From NCBI GenBank assembly GCA_947311115.1, contig CAMZKE010000154.1:1-35025 (forward strand): DNA of 35,025 bases. Reading direction: 5' to 3'. Below the pieces are notes generated by a model, which was given only the letters and a program-made list of their open reading frames with translations, was not told where the DNA came from and searched no databases. This DNA comes from an uncultured Bacteroidales bacterium (GTDB lineage: Bacteria; Bacteroidota; Bacteroidia; Bacteroidales; JAFGXI01). This document shows positions 7,741 to 17,372 of the stretch, piece by piece. The position numbers were made by a program, and so were the translations under genes. Numbering within the stretch: the first letter of the stretch is position 1; each line of letters opens with the position of its first letter.

Positions 7741-8343
7741 TTAATTATCCCATTTTTGAGATACCCAACTGTCGCCTTTGTCAAATTTCTCTTTTTTATT
7801 TTCTTGCGATTGTTCATCAATTAACTCTTGACCACTAAAAATTAATTTATGCAAACTTTGAACAAGTATATTTAATCTTATTCCCCAGTATCGTCCAAAT
7901 TCATCTTTAATTTCCCATAGAACATCATTCATCGAATCTTCGTTACCAACCTGATAAAGCATAATAAAATCTTTTAACGATTGATAAATATCTGCTATTA
8001 TCTCGGCTAAATTTAGCTCAGCTCCTGTATCTACTTGATATGCTTCAATCTCTGGAACTTCAACAAAATCGTTGTTTGAAACCAATTTTTCTTCAACTTT
8101 ATTGTTTATTAATGTCCAATCAATTTCGGTAACAAACTTTTCTACATCGCCATAAATTTGCTCTGTATCCGGTATTATTGTGGCTTTTTGATATACAAAT
8201 GCCGATAATTTATGTAGTTTGTCAACAAAATCTTTTTTCGTAAAATTATCGGTAAGTTCAACTAAATTACACCATTCTGTAACAACGGCAACAAATTCTA
8301 AAACTTGTTTCGAATAAATAGGAGCAGTGTTAATATCGTTCAT
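7741..8343 (-). CDS. DUF5063 domain protein
   Basis: A 200-residue soluble, mainly helical, acidic protein recognisable as DUF5063 from the opening PIYSKQVLEFVAVVTEW, the central EIIADIYQSLKDFIMLYQ segment and the WGIRLNILVQSLHKLI segment. The function is unknown. I chose ATG 8343 (MNDINTAP) rather than the longest frame (to 8394), because a minus-strand TACCTTTG promoter box (8358-8365) lies inside the extension and the extra 17 residues do not look conserved. It is immediately followed by the exonuclease gene, so both probably act in one nucleic-acid process (inferred). Confidence 0.8.
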   Translation of the reverse strand: MNDINTAPIYSKQVLEFVAVVTEWCNLVELTDNFTKKDFVDKLHKLSAFVYQKATIIPDTEQIYGDVEKFVTEIDWTLINNKVEEKLVSNNDFVEVPEIEAYQVDTGAELNLAEIIADIYQSLKDFIMLYQVGNEDSMNDVLWEIKDEFGRYWGIRLNILVQSLHKLIFSGQELIDEQSQENKKEKFDKGDSWVSQKWDN

Positions 8344-8357
8344 TTGTTTTTTATTTA

Positions 8358-8365
8358 CAAAGGTA
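8358..8365 (-). promoter_or_regulatory. Bacteroidetes -7 box for the DUF5063 operon
   Basis: TACCTTTG on the minus strand, matching TAnnTTTG, 15 bp before ATG 8343. No good TTTG element is found 19-21 bp upstream. It supports the shorter start of the DUF5063 gene. Confidence 0.45.
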
Positions 8366-8422
8366 GAAAAAATATGTCTATTTATATTATGCATATTATT
8401 AATTATTGTTATTGATTTTTGT

Positions 8423-8430
8423 TAACTTTG
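8423..8430 (+). promoter_or_regulatory. Bacteroidetes -7 box upstream of the acyltransferase
   Basis: TAACTTTG matches TAnnTTTG and ends 36 bp before ATG 8467. The -33 TTTG element is not clear, so this is a partial match. Confidence 0.4.
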
Positions 8431-8466
8431 CCTGCTTTTTAAAATATTTGCTATTAGTCTCATTTT

Positions 8467-9339
8467 ATGAAGAAACTAGTTTATTACTTATTTTATTCTT
8501 TTGCTTGGTTTATTTCTATTTTACCAATGAGATTGCAATATATTATTTCCGATTTCTTTTATATTATAACCTACTATATTGTTAAATACAGAAGGGAAGT
8601 TGTTGCTTCAAATTTAAGGAATTCTTATCCTGAAAAGACCGAAAAGGAAATAAAAAAAATTGAAAAAGCATATTATCATCATTTTATTGATTTGTTTATT
8701 GAGGTAATGTCGATGCTCACTATTAGCGAAAAATCAATAAATAAAAGAAATAAATTTAAAAATATTGAATTGTTAGACAATTTGTATGAGAAAAATATTG
8801 GTGTAGTTGGAGTTGGAGGGCATTACTGTAATTGGGAATGGTTTAATTATTTAGAAACAAAGTGCGATTATAGAGGTTTAGCTATTTACAAACCAATATC
8901 AGATAAAAATTACGAGGTTTTTATGAATAGGGTACGTGAGAAATATGGTTCTATAGCCGTTCCTATGAATAATACTTTAAAACAATTATTAATACAGTTA
9001 AGAGAAGGTGAATTGCCTTTTTCATTGATGATAGCAGACCAATCGCCTGCAAAACATGAAACAAGTTATTGGACAAATTTTTTAAATCAAGATACTGCGG
9101 TTTATTTAGGTGTTGAAAAAATTGCTAAAAAATATAATCAAGCAGTTGTTTTTATTAATATGCGAAAAGTTAAGCGTGGTTATTACGAAACTACTTTCGA
9201 ACTTATAACAGAAAAACCAAACGAAACAGCCGAATATGAAATTACAGAAAAACATACCCGTTTGTTAGAAAATTTAATAAATGAAAAACCTGAGTATTGG
9301 ATTTGGTCGCATAAACGCTGGAAACATTCACGAAAATAG
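8467..9339 (+). CDS. LpxL/HtrB-family lysophospholipid/lipid A acyltransferase
   Basis: A 290-residue inner-membrane-associated acyltransferase that transfers a fatty acyl chain to lipid A precursors or a related lipid. The N-terminal hydrophobic segment (about 5-40) anchors it. The catalytic HX4E motif is H119-YCNW-E124 (GGHYCNWEW), followed by the conserved IYKP segment, LMIADQSP, and a C-terminal PEYWIWSHKRWKH, all typical of LpxL/LpxM. Length is normal. The gene stands alone, divergent from the DUF5063 operon, with repeat copy 2 starting 41 bp after its stop. The exact acceptor is not determined by sequence. Confidence 0.9.
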   Translation: MKKLVYYLFYSFAWFISILPMRLQYIISDFFYIITYYIVKYRREVVASNLRNSYPEKTEKEIKKIEKAYYHHFIDLFIEVMSMLTISEKSINKRNKFKNIELLDNLYEKNIGVVGVGGHYCNWEWFNYLETKCDYRGLAIYKPISDKNYEVFMNRVREKYGSIAVPMNNTLKQLLIQLREGELPFSLMIADQSPAKHETSYWTNFLNQDTAVYLGVEKIAKKYNQAVVFINMRKVKRGYYETTFELITEKPNETAEYEITEKHTRLLENLINEKPEYWIWSHKRWKHSRK

Positions 9340-9644
9340 CTTATCTCTAAAATGAGTGAGTATATTTACTTAAAGGGACTTTTAATCTGTTTGGGTTTAA
9401 TTTCCCGTCCCTTGGGACGTATAAAAGAATAGTATTCCAAAACGATACCTCGTCCGCTTGCGCCGAGGAGATTCATTAATTCAGTCGCATCAATATTTGG
9501 GGAATAAATATAACAAACAATCAGACTTTCTAACATTTCTTTTTATTATATTTTGTTTCTTGATATAAATTAATTTATAGAAATCTCCTTAAATAAATCA
9601 AAAAAAAATTACTATATTTATAAACTTAAACAATTACTAAATTT
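9340..9644. other. 305-bp spacer containing repeat copy 2
   Basis: Contains the 97-bp repeat (9381-9477). The remaining sequence (9478-9644) is AT-rich with no ORF, no clear promoter box and no terminator; it should hold the promoter of the SLC12-ATPase gene. Confidence 0.5.
9381..9477 (+). repeat. 97-bp structured intergenic repeat, copy 2
   Basis: Same length and orientation as copy 1. Hairpin I (9406-9419) is perfect, CGTCC-CTTG-GGACG. Hairpin III (9448-9468) has a C-C mismatch (9454/9463) from a G-to-C change, so pairing is not perfectly conserved here. It lies 41 bp after the acyltransferase stop, preceded by CTTTTAA and ending CATTAA. Confidence 0.95.
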
Positions 9645-12600
9645 ATGGCCGAAGGAAAAAAATATGGAGCATTTGCAGGAGTTTTTACTCCTTCATTATT
9701 AACTATTTTGGGTGTAATAATGTATATGCGACTTGGTTGGGTTGTTGGCGAAGCAGGACTGTTATATACTATTTTAATAATACTTATTGCTCACGTAATA
9801 TCTGTTACAACCGGTCTTAGTATATCCTCAATAGCTACCGATAAAAAAATAAAAACAGGTGGTATTTATTATATTTTATCGAGAAGTTTGGGTTTGCCAA
9901 TGGGTGGAGCAATAGGTATAGCTTTGTTTATAGGAACAGCTTTAAGTATTTCATTATATATTGTTGGTTTTGCCGAAAGTTTTTTAAGTATTGATGCAAT
10001 AAGTAATTTTTTAGGTTTAGAGGCTAATATAAATGGGTTTAGAATAATTGGAACAGTAGTAATAATATTACTTGTGGTTATTGCTTTTATAAGTACATCG
10101 CTTGCAATGAAAATGCAATTTTTTATATTAATTGCAATAGCTTTATCGTTGGTATCTATTGGTTTGGGCTTTTTTCAAGACTCTGAGTTTCATTCAAATA
10201 CATTACATAAAGTTGCAACCGGCGATTTTCCTTTAGAATATATTTTTGCAATATTTTTTCCGGCTGTTACAGGGTTTACTGCAGGTGTAGCAATGTCGGG
10301 CGATTTAAAAGACCCTAAAAATAATATTCCCTCAGGTACAATTTGGGCAATTATTGTTGGGTTTGTTGTATATGTATTATTAGCAATAGGAATAGCATTT
10401 TTTATTAAACCTGAATATTTAATTTCTGATAATAATATTTTAGTTAAAATAGCTTGGTTTTCTCCACTTGTTATTGCAGGTATTTGGGGTGCAACACTAT
10501 CGTCAGCTTTAGGTGGAATACTTGGAGGTCCACGTATTTTGCAAGCAATTTCTAAAGATAAAATTACACCAAAAATATTTGGTAAAGGATATGGCGAAAC
10601 AAACGAGCCAAGAAATGCTTTATTAATGATTTTTGCTATTGCCGAAGCAGGTATTTTAATTGGTAATTTAGATATTATTGCTGGTGTTGTTTCAATGTTT
10701 TATTTAGCAAGTTATGGCTTTATAAATCTAGCTTATGTATTAGAGAAGTGGGCTAGTACCGATTTTCGTCCATCGTTTAAAATAAATATAATATTTGGAA
10801 TTATAGGCTTTGTTTTTGCTTTTGCAATAATGTTTAAACTCGATATGTTATCAATGTTTGCTTCGTTTGCAATTATTGGTGGTATATACTTTTTGTTAAA
10901 ACGCAGACAGTTAAAAACTGAATATGGCGATGTATGGCAAAGTGTTTGGACTACTATTACTAGGCGTGCGTTGTCTAAAATGAATAGTAAAGAGATTGAG
11001 GAACGTAATTGGAAACCAAACATTTTACTTTTTACAGGTGGAACAAAAAAACGACCTTATTTATTAGAACTTGGTAAGGCAGTGGTTGGAAAACACGGTA
11101 TTCTTTCAAATTTTGATTTATATGAGAATAAAAATTCTGATTTGCTATTTACAAAATACGAACAAAGGGTAAATAGTGATGATGATGTAGAGGGTGTTTT
11201 TACTCGCCGCCAATCATGTAATAATATTTATGAGGGAATTGAAATGATTTCTCGCACTTATGGTTTTTCCGGAGTAGAGCCAAACACCGTTGTAATGGGG
11301 TGGGGACGACAAAGTGAAAATCCTGTACAGTTTGTAAATTTAATAAATTCAATTGCTGATTTAGATTTGAATATTCTATTAGTTGATTACGATAAAAATA
11401 GCGGTTTTGGTAATAAAAAATCTATTGATATTTGGTGGCGTGGTTCCGGTAATCATGGAAATTTAGCATTAACTCTGTCTAAATTTTTACTTTTATCAGA
11501 CGATTGGGAAAATGCAAAAATTCGTTTGCTTATAGTTAATTATGAAAATGATAAAGCAGGTGTAATTAGAAAGAAAGCCGATTCGTATTTAGAAAATTTA
11601 AGAATTGATGCCGAAGTTAAAATTATAAATAATGAAATAGAACGTAAACCGTTTTACGATTTAATGAAAATTGAATCGAAAAATTCTGATTTAATATTTC
11701 TTGGTATTTCTGAAATTAAAAAAGGAAAAGAAGCCGAGTTTGTTGAAAAAACAAATGCTTTAATGCATAAAATAGGTACAGTTATTCTTGTAAAAGCATC
11801 GTCGGTTTTTAAAGAAATGAACCTTGGAATTAATAAAACAATTGGTTCTGATAATAAAGAAATTTCTTTGGCAATAGTTAGAAATGAGAATATAATTACG
11901 CTAAATAAGGCTAAAAATAATGTTGTTTCGGAAGAAATACAGCATATTTACAACAAAACAATAGATATATTTAAAAAATATAATAGTCCGGTTTTCAATA
12001 AAATTACAAACGATAATAATAATCTTATTGAAGCTATAAAAACAAATACTCTAAAAACATTAGAAAATATTGAAAATGCAATAGGAGAGTACAGTAACGA
12101 GCAATATCAAAAAATAATAGCTCAAAATCATTCTAACTTTTTGCTTAAAATTAATAAATTAATAAATCTGCATATTGAAGAACAAATTGCTGTACAAAGC
12201 AATATATTAGATTCTAATTTACAAAAATATGTTTCAGAAATAAATACATTTTTTAAGTTTATTCCAAAGCATTTAATTATTAGATATTTGCCAGAAGATT
12301 TGAAGCCAAATAAAGATGATAGCTTTAGTATAAAAATGTTTAAATTCCGTAAACGTCTGCTATCTAACGAAAAAGGAAATAGGTATAAAGTTAAATTAAA
12401 TAAAATTATAAATAAAGATTTGTCTTTAAAACGTCAACTGTTTATTTATCAGTTATTAAAAGATTTTGGTTTGGTTAATGTTCAGTTTTTAATTGAATTA
12501 GAAAAGCTTATTGTTAGTAACAATAATTTATATCAACAGATTAGTAATTTGCAGGAAAACAATAAGTTGGTAGCTTGTAATATACAAGATATTAAATTAA

Positions 12601-14744
12601 AAATAAAGCAAAATTTTATTGAATTATCAAATTTTAATTTAAAAATTGAAGATGGCATAGTGAAATTATATACCGATTTTTACACTAAAGAGTTTAATAA
12701 AATAATATCGTTTATCGATGTAATTAACTGTAATTCGCATTTGCCTGACGAAGAAAAAAATTATAATAGACAAATTAAACACTTAGATAAAAAGATTCTG
12801 GCAGTACCTACAAAGTGGGAATTTAATCAAACACTATTACATAATTCAGCTTCGGTTAAACTAATGCTTATGGCATTAACAAACCGTATAAAAAATATGT
12901 TAAACGATTTTTCTGCAGGAATGAAATTGTACATTAATGAAAATATTTTGCAAACATACGAGCTATATCAGCAAAGTTTAATTCATAATAATGATATATC
13001 AGATTTAGAACTTATTGATGTAAATGAAGTTATACACGGGTTCTATAATCAAGATGAGAAATTTATCCAAAGATTAACAAAAATAATATCAAAATTTCCT
13101 GCAAAAATTGAAATATTTGATAACGACGATTTAAACGATTTTGCAGATACACAATACGATGTAATTAAATCATCAAAAATTTCATCATTAATATTATTAG
13201 AATATATTGTTAAACAAAAAATATCGAACGATTGGGAAAGTTATTTGAGTACTACAAAAGATGATATTAGTAAATCGTTAAAAACAGTAAACGATATTGT
13301 TCGGTTGCTTAAATTTACAGTAAATCAAGAAAAAAATGCAGATGTTTTAGAGGTAATTGCACAACAAAAACAACGTTTACAACAAGAAATAGAGTTAATT
13401 GCCAATATTTCTGAAAATATTGTTGATAAAGCCCATAGTTTAATTTCCGATTTCCAAAATCAGTTAGAATATAACTCGTTTATAAAAACAGCTACCGATT
13501 TAAAACAATATATTAAAAAAGAAGATAGAGCTACTAAAAAACGTTTTTTAAGCGACAAATTAAAGCAGATAAATGTTTTTTATAAGAAAGTTATTACGCA
13601 ATTGCTTTATGCTAAGAGTAATGCAGAAAGGTATAAGGGGCTAATTAAAGAACAAAACGAATATAATATTGTAAATTCGTTATTAGATTTTAATTCGTCG
13701 GTTTCGCCAAAAAGAAAAGTTATTGAGCAGTTGCCATTTTATTATCCGCAACTTTTTATTAATACAAGCTCTAATTACAATGAGTTTTGGTTTGGTAGAG
13801 AAAAAGAGGTTGAGCAGGCAGAAAAATCTATTGAAAGGTATTTTGCAGGTTATAAGGGAGCTATTGCAGTTACCGGCGAACCCGGTGCAGGAAAAAGCTT
13901 TTTTGTAAATTATATTTGTCGAAATTTTAATAAAGATGATGTTTTTATTATAAGACCACCTGAAACAGGAAGTGTAAATAAAATTGATTTTTTTGCGTCA
14001 GTTCAAAATGCAACAAATAAAAAAGCTAAACCTGAAAATATTTTTAAAGAATTGCCAAAAAATAGTGTGGTAATTATTGATGATATAGAATTATGGTGGG
14101 AAAAAACAATAGGTGGTAGCAAGCTAGTTGAATATATTTTTGAACTAATTAATAAATACAATAAAAAAATACTTTTTATTGTTGTTAGTAACGAGTTTGT
14201 TGCAAATGCAATTTATAACTTAAACGATGTGTCTGAGCTGTTTATTAACTTTATTAAACTTCAACCGCAAAATGCCGAAGTTATAAAAGATATTGTACTT
14301 ACAAGGCACAAAACAGGAGGTTTAGAGTTTAATTATAAAAATAAATCGTTAAGTAGTTTATCGGAAATAGCCATTGCAAATTTATTTTTAAAGTACAGTA
14401 AATTTACTAATGGTAATATAAACGCAGTACTAAAGCTATGGTTGGCAAATATTATCAGTTTTAATAATAATACTATTGAAATTATAATACCAAATATTGA
14501 TACATCGTTAATCGACGATATTGATATAGATAATTTGGTTATATTACATCAGTTTGTTTTACATAAACATCTTACAATATCTAAATTATCGCGAATTTTA
14601 CGTGAAAATAAAGAAACTGTAAAATATAAATTAGAATTTATGTTACGTTCCGGACTTATTGAAAAACATAATAACTACTATTTAATAAATCCGTTTATGG
14701 CAGTTTATTTAATTCAGTTACTAAAAAATAGAAATATAATATAA
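9645..14744 (+). CDS. SLC12-type cation-chloride transporter fused to a P-loop ATPase
   Basis: A single 1699-residue frame. Residues 1-415 are an amino-acid-permease/SLC12 membrane domain with about 12 helices (opening FAGVFTPSLLTILGVIMYMRLG, then a GGIYYILSRSLG segment). Residues 453-730 match the SLC12 cytoplasmic domain (NWKPNILLFTGG; VMGWGRQ; WWRGSGNHGNLAL). Residues 730-1370 are helical, Lys/Asn-rich, with no recognised domain. An FGREKE motif precedes a Walker A G-E-P-G-A-G-K1417-S, and Walker B is VVIIDD (D1479-D1480), as in AAA/STAND NTPases. Residues 1625-1699 look like a winged helix (SKLSRILRENKETVKYKLEFML). Known bacterial SLC12 homologues end far earlier. An MscS-type gene follows 10 bp later. 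It probably moves Na+/K+/Cl- or amino acids under control of the ATPase; this is inferred. Confidence 0.85.
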   Translation: MAEGKKYGAFAGVFTPSLLTILGVIMYMRLGWVVGEAGLLYTILIILIAHVISVTTGLSISSIATDKKIKTGGIYYILSRSLGLPMGGAIGIALFIGTALSISLYIVGFAESFLSIDAISNFLGLEANINGFRIIGTVVIILLVVIAFISTSLAMKMQFFILIAIALSLVSIGLGFFQDSEFHSNTLHKVATGDFPLEYIFAIFFPAVTGFTAGVAMSGDLKDPKNNIPSGTIWAIIVGFVVYVLLAIGIAFFIKPEYLISDNNILVKIAWFSPLVIAGIWGATLSSALGGILGGPRILQAISKDKITPKIFGKGYGETNEPRNALLMIFAIAEAGILIGNLDIIAGVVSMFYLASYGFINLAYVLEKWASTDFRPSFKINIIFGIIGFVFAFAIMFKLDMLSMFASFAIIGGIYFLLKRRQLKTEYGDVWQSVWTTITRRALSKMNSKEIEERNWKPNILLFTGGTKKRPYLLELGKAVVGKHGILSNFDLYENKNSDLLFTKYEQRVNSDDDVEGVFTRRQSCNNIYEGIEMISRTYGFSGVEPNTVVMGWGRQSENPVQFVNLINSIADLDLNILLVDYDKNSGFGNKKSIDIWWRGSGNHGNLALTLSKFLLLSDDWENAKIRLLIVNYENDKAGVIRKKADSYLENLRIDAEVKIINNEIERKPFYDLMKIESKNSDLIFLGISEIKKGKEAEFVEKTNALMHKIGTVILVKASSVFKEMNLGINKTIGSDNKEISLAIVRNENIITLNKAKNNVVSEEIQHIYNKTIDIFKKYNSPVFNKITNDNNNLIEAIKTNTLKTLENIENAIGEYSNEQYQKIIAQNHSNFLLKINKLINLHIEEQIAVQSNILDSNLQKYVSEINTFFKFIPKHLIIRYLPEDLKPNKDDSFSIKMFKFRKRLLSNEKGNRYKVKLNKIINKDLSLKRQLFIYQLLKDFGLVNVQFLIELEKLIVSNNNLYQQISNLQENNKLVACNIQDIKLKIKQNFIELSNFNLKIEDGIVKLYTDFYTKEFNKIISFIDVINCNSHLPDEEKNYNRQIKHLDKKILAVPTKWEFNQTLLHNSASVKLMLMALTNRIKNMLNDFSAGMKLYINENILQTYELYQQSLIHNNDISDLELIDVNEVIHGFYNQDEKFIQRLTKIISKFPAKIEIFDNDDLNDFADTQYDVIKSSKISSLILLEYIVKQKISNDWESYLSTTKDDISKSLKTVNDIVRLLKFTVNQEKNADVLEVIAQQKQRLQQEIELIANISENIVDKAHSLISDFQNQLEYNSFIKTATDLKQYIKKEDRATKKRFLSDKLKQINVFYKKVITQLLYAKSNAERYKGLIKEQNEYNIVNSLLDFNSSVSPKRKVIEQLPFYYPQLFINTSSNYNEFWFGREKEVEQAEKSIERYFAGYKGAIAVTGEPGAGKSFFVNYICRNFNKDDVFIIRPPETGSVNKIDFFASVQNATNKKAKPENIFKELPKNSVVIIDDIELWWEKTIGGSKLVEYIFELINKYNKKILFIVVSNEFVANAIYNLNDVSELFINFIKLQPQNAEVIKDIVLTRHKTGGLEFNYKNKSLSSLSEIAIANLFLKYSKFTNGNINAVLKLWLANIISFNNNTIEIIIPNIDTSLIDDIDIDNLVILHQFVLHKHLTISKLSRILRENKETVKYKLEFMLRSGLIEKHNNYYLINPFMAVYLIQLLKNRNII

Positions 14745-14754
14745 AATTTAAGCT

Positions 14755-15477
14755 ATGATAAATAACTCGTTTGGAGCAATATTATTTATTTCGGTACTAT
14801 CGGTAGTTATAATTCTTATATTTTCGATGCTGAAAACTAATTTACCAATATTTAATATATCAATAAAACAAAACAAAAAGTTAATTAAAAAATTATACTT
14901 ATCCGAAATCATTCTTGGAGTAATAGTAATATCAATATTTGCAGGTTATTTGTTTCATAGAAGCACGATAATGTTTGCTGTGTTGTTTTTACTGTTAGTG
15001 ATGGTTATTATTTTTATAGGATTATTTTTCTTAAAAGATTATATAGCCGGATTAATTATTAAATCGTCGGCAACATTTGTTGAAAACGATATAGTAGAAT
15101 TTGAAAACCAACAGGGGAAAATAATAAACCTAACAAAACGAGCAGTTGTATTGTTAAATTCTGATGGCGATAAAATATTTATACCTTACTCTAAAATAAT
15201 ATCGAATATTAAAACCATAAAAGGAGCAAAAGATACAATTAACACCGGAAGTTTTACAATAAAATGTAAAACCCCAGATGATATTAACAAACTTACAAAA
15301 ACAATATCAAATTTTATAGCCTCGCTACCTTGGGTAAGCACTACATTATTACCTGATATAACTTTTTTAGATACAAATAAAGAAACAAGTAAAATTAAAA
15401 TTACAGTTTATTATTTAGATGCAAAATATTTGCAAAAAATAGATAATTCGGTTCGTGAAATGTTTGAGGAGGAATAG
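14755..15477 (+). CDS. Small MscS-type mechanosensitive channel protein
   Basis: A 240-residue membrane protein. Three hydrophobic segments (about 7-25, 45-65, 70-95) are followed by the MscS pore helix and beta domain: DYIAGLIIKSS, then F-VENDIVEFE, GKIINLTKRAVVLLNSDGDKIFIPYSKI (about 115-155), and a C-terminal alpha/beta domain. Length is close to the minimal MscS (about 280) with a shortened N-terminus. MscS channels open under membrane tension to release solutes in hypo-osmotic shock. It starts 10 bp after the SLC12-ATPase gene, so the two are almost certainly co-transcribed and probably act together in ion/volume homeostasis (inference from operon). Confidence 0.85.
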   Translation: MINNSFGAILFISVLSVVIILIFSMLKTNLPIFNISIKQNKKLIKKLYLSEIILGVIVISIFAGYLFHRSTIMFAVLFLLLVMVIIFIGLFFLKDYIAGLIIKSSATFVENDIVEFENQQGKIINLTKRAVVLLNSDGDKIFIPYSKIISNIKTIKGAKDTINTGSFTIKCKTPDDINKLTKTISNFIASLPWVSTTLLPDITFLDTNKETSKIKITVYYLDAKYLQKIDNSVREMFEEE

Positions 15478-15542
15478 TTTTTACAGATTGACTAGCTCTG
15501 TTTATAGTATAAAATAGTCAATAACAAACTTATTTAAAATAA

Positions 15543-17234
15543 TTAGTGAATAAAATTAACAGAATAACTTGTTGTATTTTTGCAGAAATCAGAAATTATT
15601 AGTTTTAAATGGTAATCTTTTTTTAGAGCAGGAACTTGCTCATCGAAATAATATGTTAGGGTGTTTTTCTTTTTATCGTATTCAAATAGCACCCATTTTC
15701 CGTTTATATATCCATTATACGATTTAATTCCTGAGAAATTATCTGATATTTTAAAACGAATTTTATTATCATTAATAAACTTTGCACCTTCGTAAATATT
15801 TACAGGTTTTATTGTTGGTTTTATTGTATCGGCTTTAAGAGTAAAAGTTCCAAATTCGCTACTCCAAGCATAAAAATAACCTTCTAAAAATTTTGTGTCA
15901 AGAGCTACTAATCTACCATTAGAACGGTAACGAGCTATTACAATTTTACTATTTGTAATTTTTGTTTCAGGTTTCTTAATAAGCACTCTAAAGTTTTTAT
16001 GTAAAGGAGTGTATTTGTTATGTATGTGATAATCTGTAGTTAAATTATATTGCTTTTTTGCAGTTTTATAATATTCGAAATCAAAATTGTCATACAATGC
16101 ATTTTTAGGAATAAAAATTTTAATGTCATCATTAACAAAAGTATTTTCAGTATTGTATTTCATTAAAATACCTTTATTTGTATTAGTTTTAGTAGATTTA
16201 TTTTTCTTTTTTGCAATAGCAACAAAATTTAATTCAGTTTTGTTTTCGTTCACATCTTTTACTATTATTTTAATATTAGCAGTTTCTTTATTAGTCAGTT
16301 TAATTATTCCGTTATTTCTTTGCGACTTATACAAGCTAAATTTATTGTTTGGTTCTATAAATAGTTTATGAATTTTTTTATGATTTTTCTTGTATGTTAA
16401 ATAATCAATATGACTATTAACATAACGTTTTTCAGCAAAGTTGAAATTATCGACAGTAAAATTATATATTAATATGTTGTTCTTATATACACTTATATTA
16501 TAAGGTGCAAATTTGTTTTTTACGTAATCTACATAATCGTAACACTCAATTCCAAAACCTGTATTTTCCCAAATATTTATAGTATCTGTTTTGTTTTTTG
16601 TAATAGGATAGGGTGTTATATCTGTTTTGTAATCAACGCTTTTTTTGTTATTGAGATTGTATGTATATAAATTTAATATTTTAGGTGTTTTAGTATCGGT
16701 AATTTTAAAGTTGAAAAGTAGCGGATTTACAGGGTGTTCGTTTTCTGTTTTACGTATTTCGAAATGCAAATGAGGACCAAACGAATTACCGGTATTGCCT
16801 GAGTAAGCGATAAAATCACCTTTCTTAAATGTAATTAAACCCTCAGGTATTTGTTCATCAATTTCATATGATTTATTTTTATATTGAATACTTTTAGAGT
16901 ATACTTCTAACTCTTTATTATATTTGCTTATATGTGCATAAACAGAAGTAAACCCATTTTTGTGAGTTATATAAACCGCTTTACCATAACCCATTGTTTG
17001 TATTTTTATTCTAGATACATAACCATCGTCAACTGCAAATATTTCTTTTCCTATTCTACCTCCTGTTTTTAAATCAATACCAGTATGAAAATGGTTTGGT
17101 CTAAGTTCCCCAAAATTTCCAGAAATATATAAGTTTCCTTTTAAAGGGGGGGCAAAATTAGTGTTATTTATATCTTGACAAAGTAAATTTGTGATGTTTA
17201 TTAATGTGAGTAATATTACAATAATTTTAGTCAT
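15543..17234 (-). CDS. Secreted M23 (LytM-type) metallopeptidase
   Basis: A 563-residue exported protein, signal peptide 1-20 (MTKIIVILLTL... LLCQ; the LLC could be a lipobox). The M23 domain at about 40-190 has the full zinc/catalytic set: H50-x3-D54 (HFHTGID), H101 (AHIS), and H155-x-H157 (GPHLHFEI). It hydrolyses peptidoglycan peptide cross-links or secreted peptides. About 370 residues of beta-rich sequence follow, with no recognised domain, probably a cell-wall or substrate-binding part. I use ATG 17234 because the longer frame (to 17321) would bury the signal peptide, and a minus-strand TACATTTG box lies at 17258-17265. Divergent from the ZapB-like/zapA operon. Confidence 0.88.
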   Translation of the reverse strand: MTKIIVILLTLINITNLLCQDINNTNFAPPLKGNLYISGNFGELRPNHFHTGIDLKTGGRIGKEIFAVDDGYVSRIKIQTMGYGKAVYITHKNGFTSVYAHISKYNKELEVYSKSIQYKNKSYEIDEQIPEGLITFKKGDFIAYSGNTGNSFGPHLHFEIRKTENEHPVNPLLFNFKITDTKTPKILNLYTYNLNNKKSVDYKTDITPYPITKNKTDTINIWENTGFGIECYDYVDYVKNKFAPYNISVYKNNILIYNFTVDNFNFAEKRYVNSHIDYLTYKKNHKKIHKLFIEPNNKFSLYKSQRNNGIIKLTNKETANIKIIVKDVNENKTELNFVAIAKKKNKSTKTNTNKGILMKYNTENTFVNDDIKIFIPKNALYDNFDFEYYKTAKKQYNLTTDYHIHNKYTPLHKNFRVLIKKPETKITNSKIVIARYRSNGRLVALDTKFLEGYFYAWSSEFGTFTLKADTIKPTIKPVNIYEGAKFINDNKIRFKISDNFSGIKSYNGYINGKWVLFEYDKKKNTLTYYFDEQVPALKKDYHLKLIISDFCKNTTSYSVNFIH

Positions 17235-17257
17235 ATAAAACGCATTATTTGTACTTA

Positions 17258-17265
17258 CAAATGTA
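17258..17265 (-). promoter_or_regulatory. Bacteroidetes -7 box for the M23 peptidase
   Basis: TACATTTG on the minus strand, 23 bp before ATG 17234, with only a weak upstream element (TTTCG near 17286-17290). It favours the shorter start. Confidence 0.45.
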
Positions 17266-17326
17266 GAAAATATTTGATTTAATAATCGAAACTTATTCAT
17301 AAATAAAAAATATACCTTCAATAAAA

Positions 17327-17358
17327 TTTGTATTTAAGTTAAAAGCATACTAAATTTG
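17327..17358 (+). promoter_or_regulatory. Bacteroidetes-type promoter of the zap operon
   Basis: TTTG (17327-17330), 20-bp spacer, TAAATTTG (17351-17358). This is a full match to the Bacteroidetes sigma-ABfr consensus TTTG-N19-21-TAnnTTTG. Transcription should start about 7 nt downstream, only about 8 nt before ATG 17373, so the leader is very short and lacks room for a Shine-Dalgarno site, as is usual in this phylum. Confidence 0.8.
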
Positions 17359-17372
17359 TATAAATTTATATA

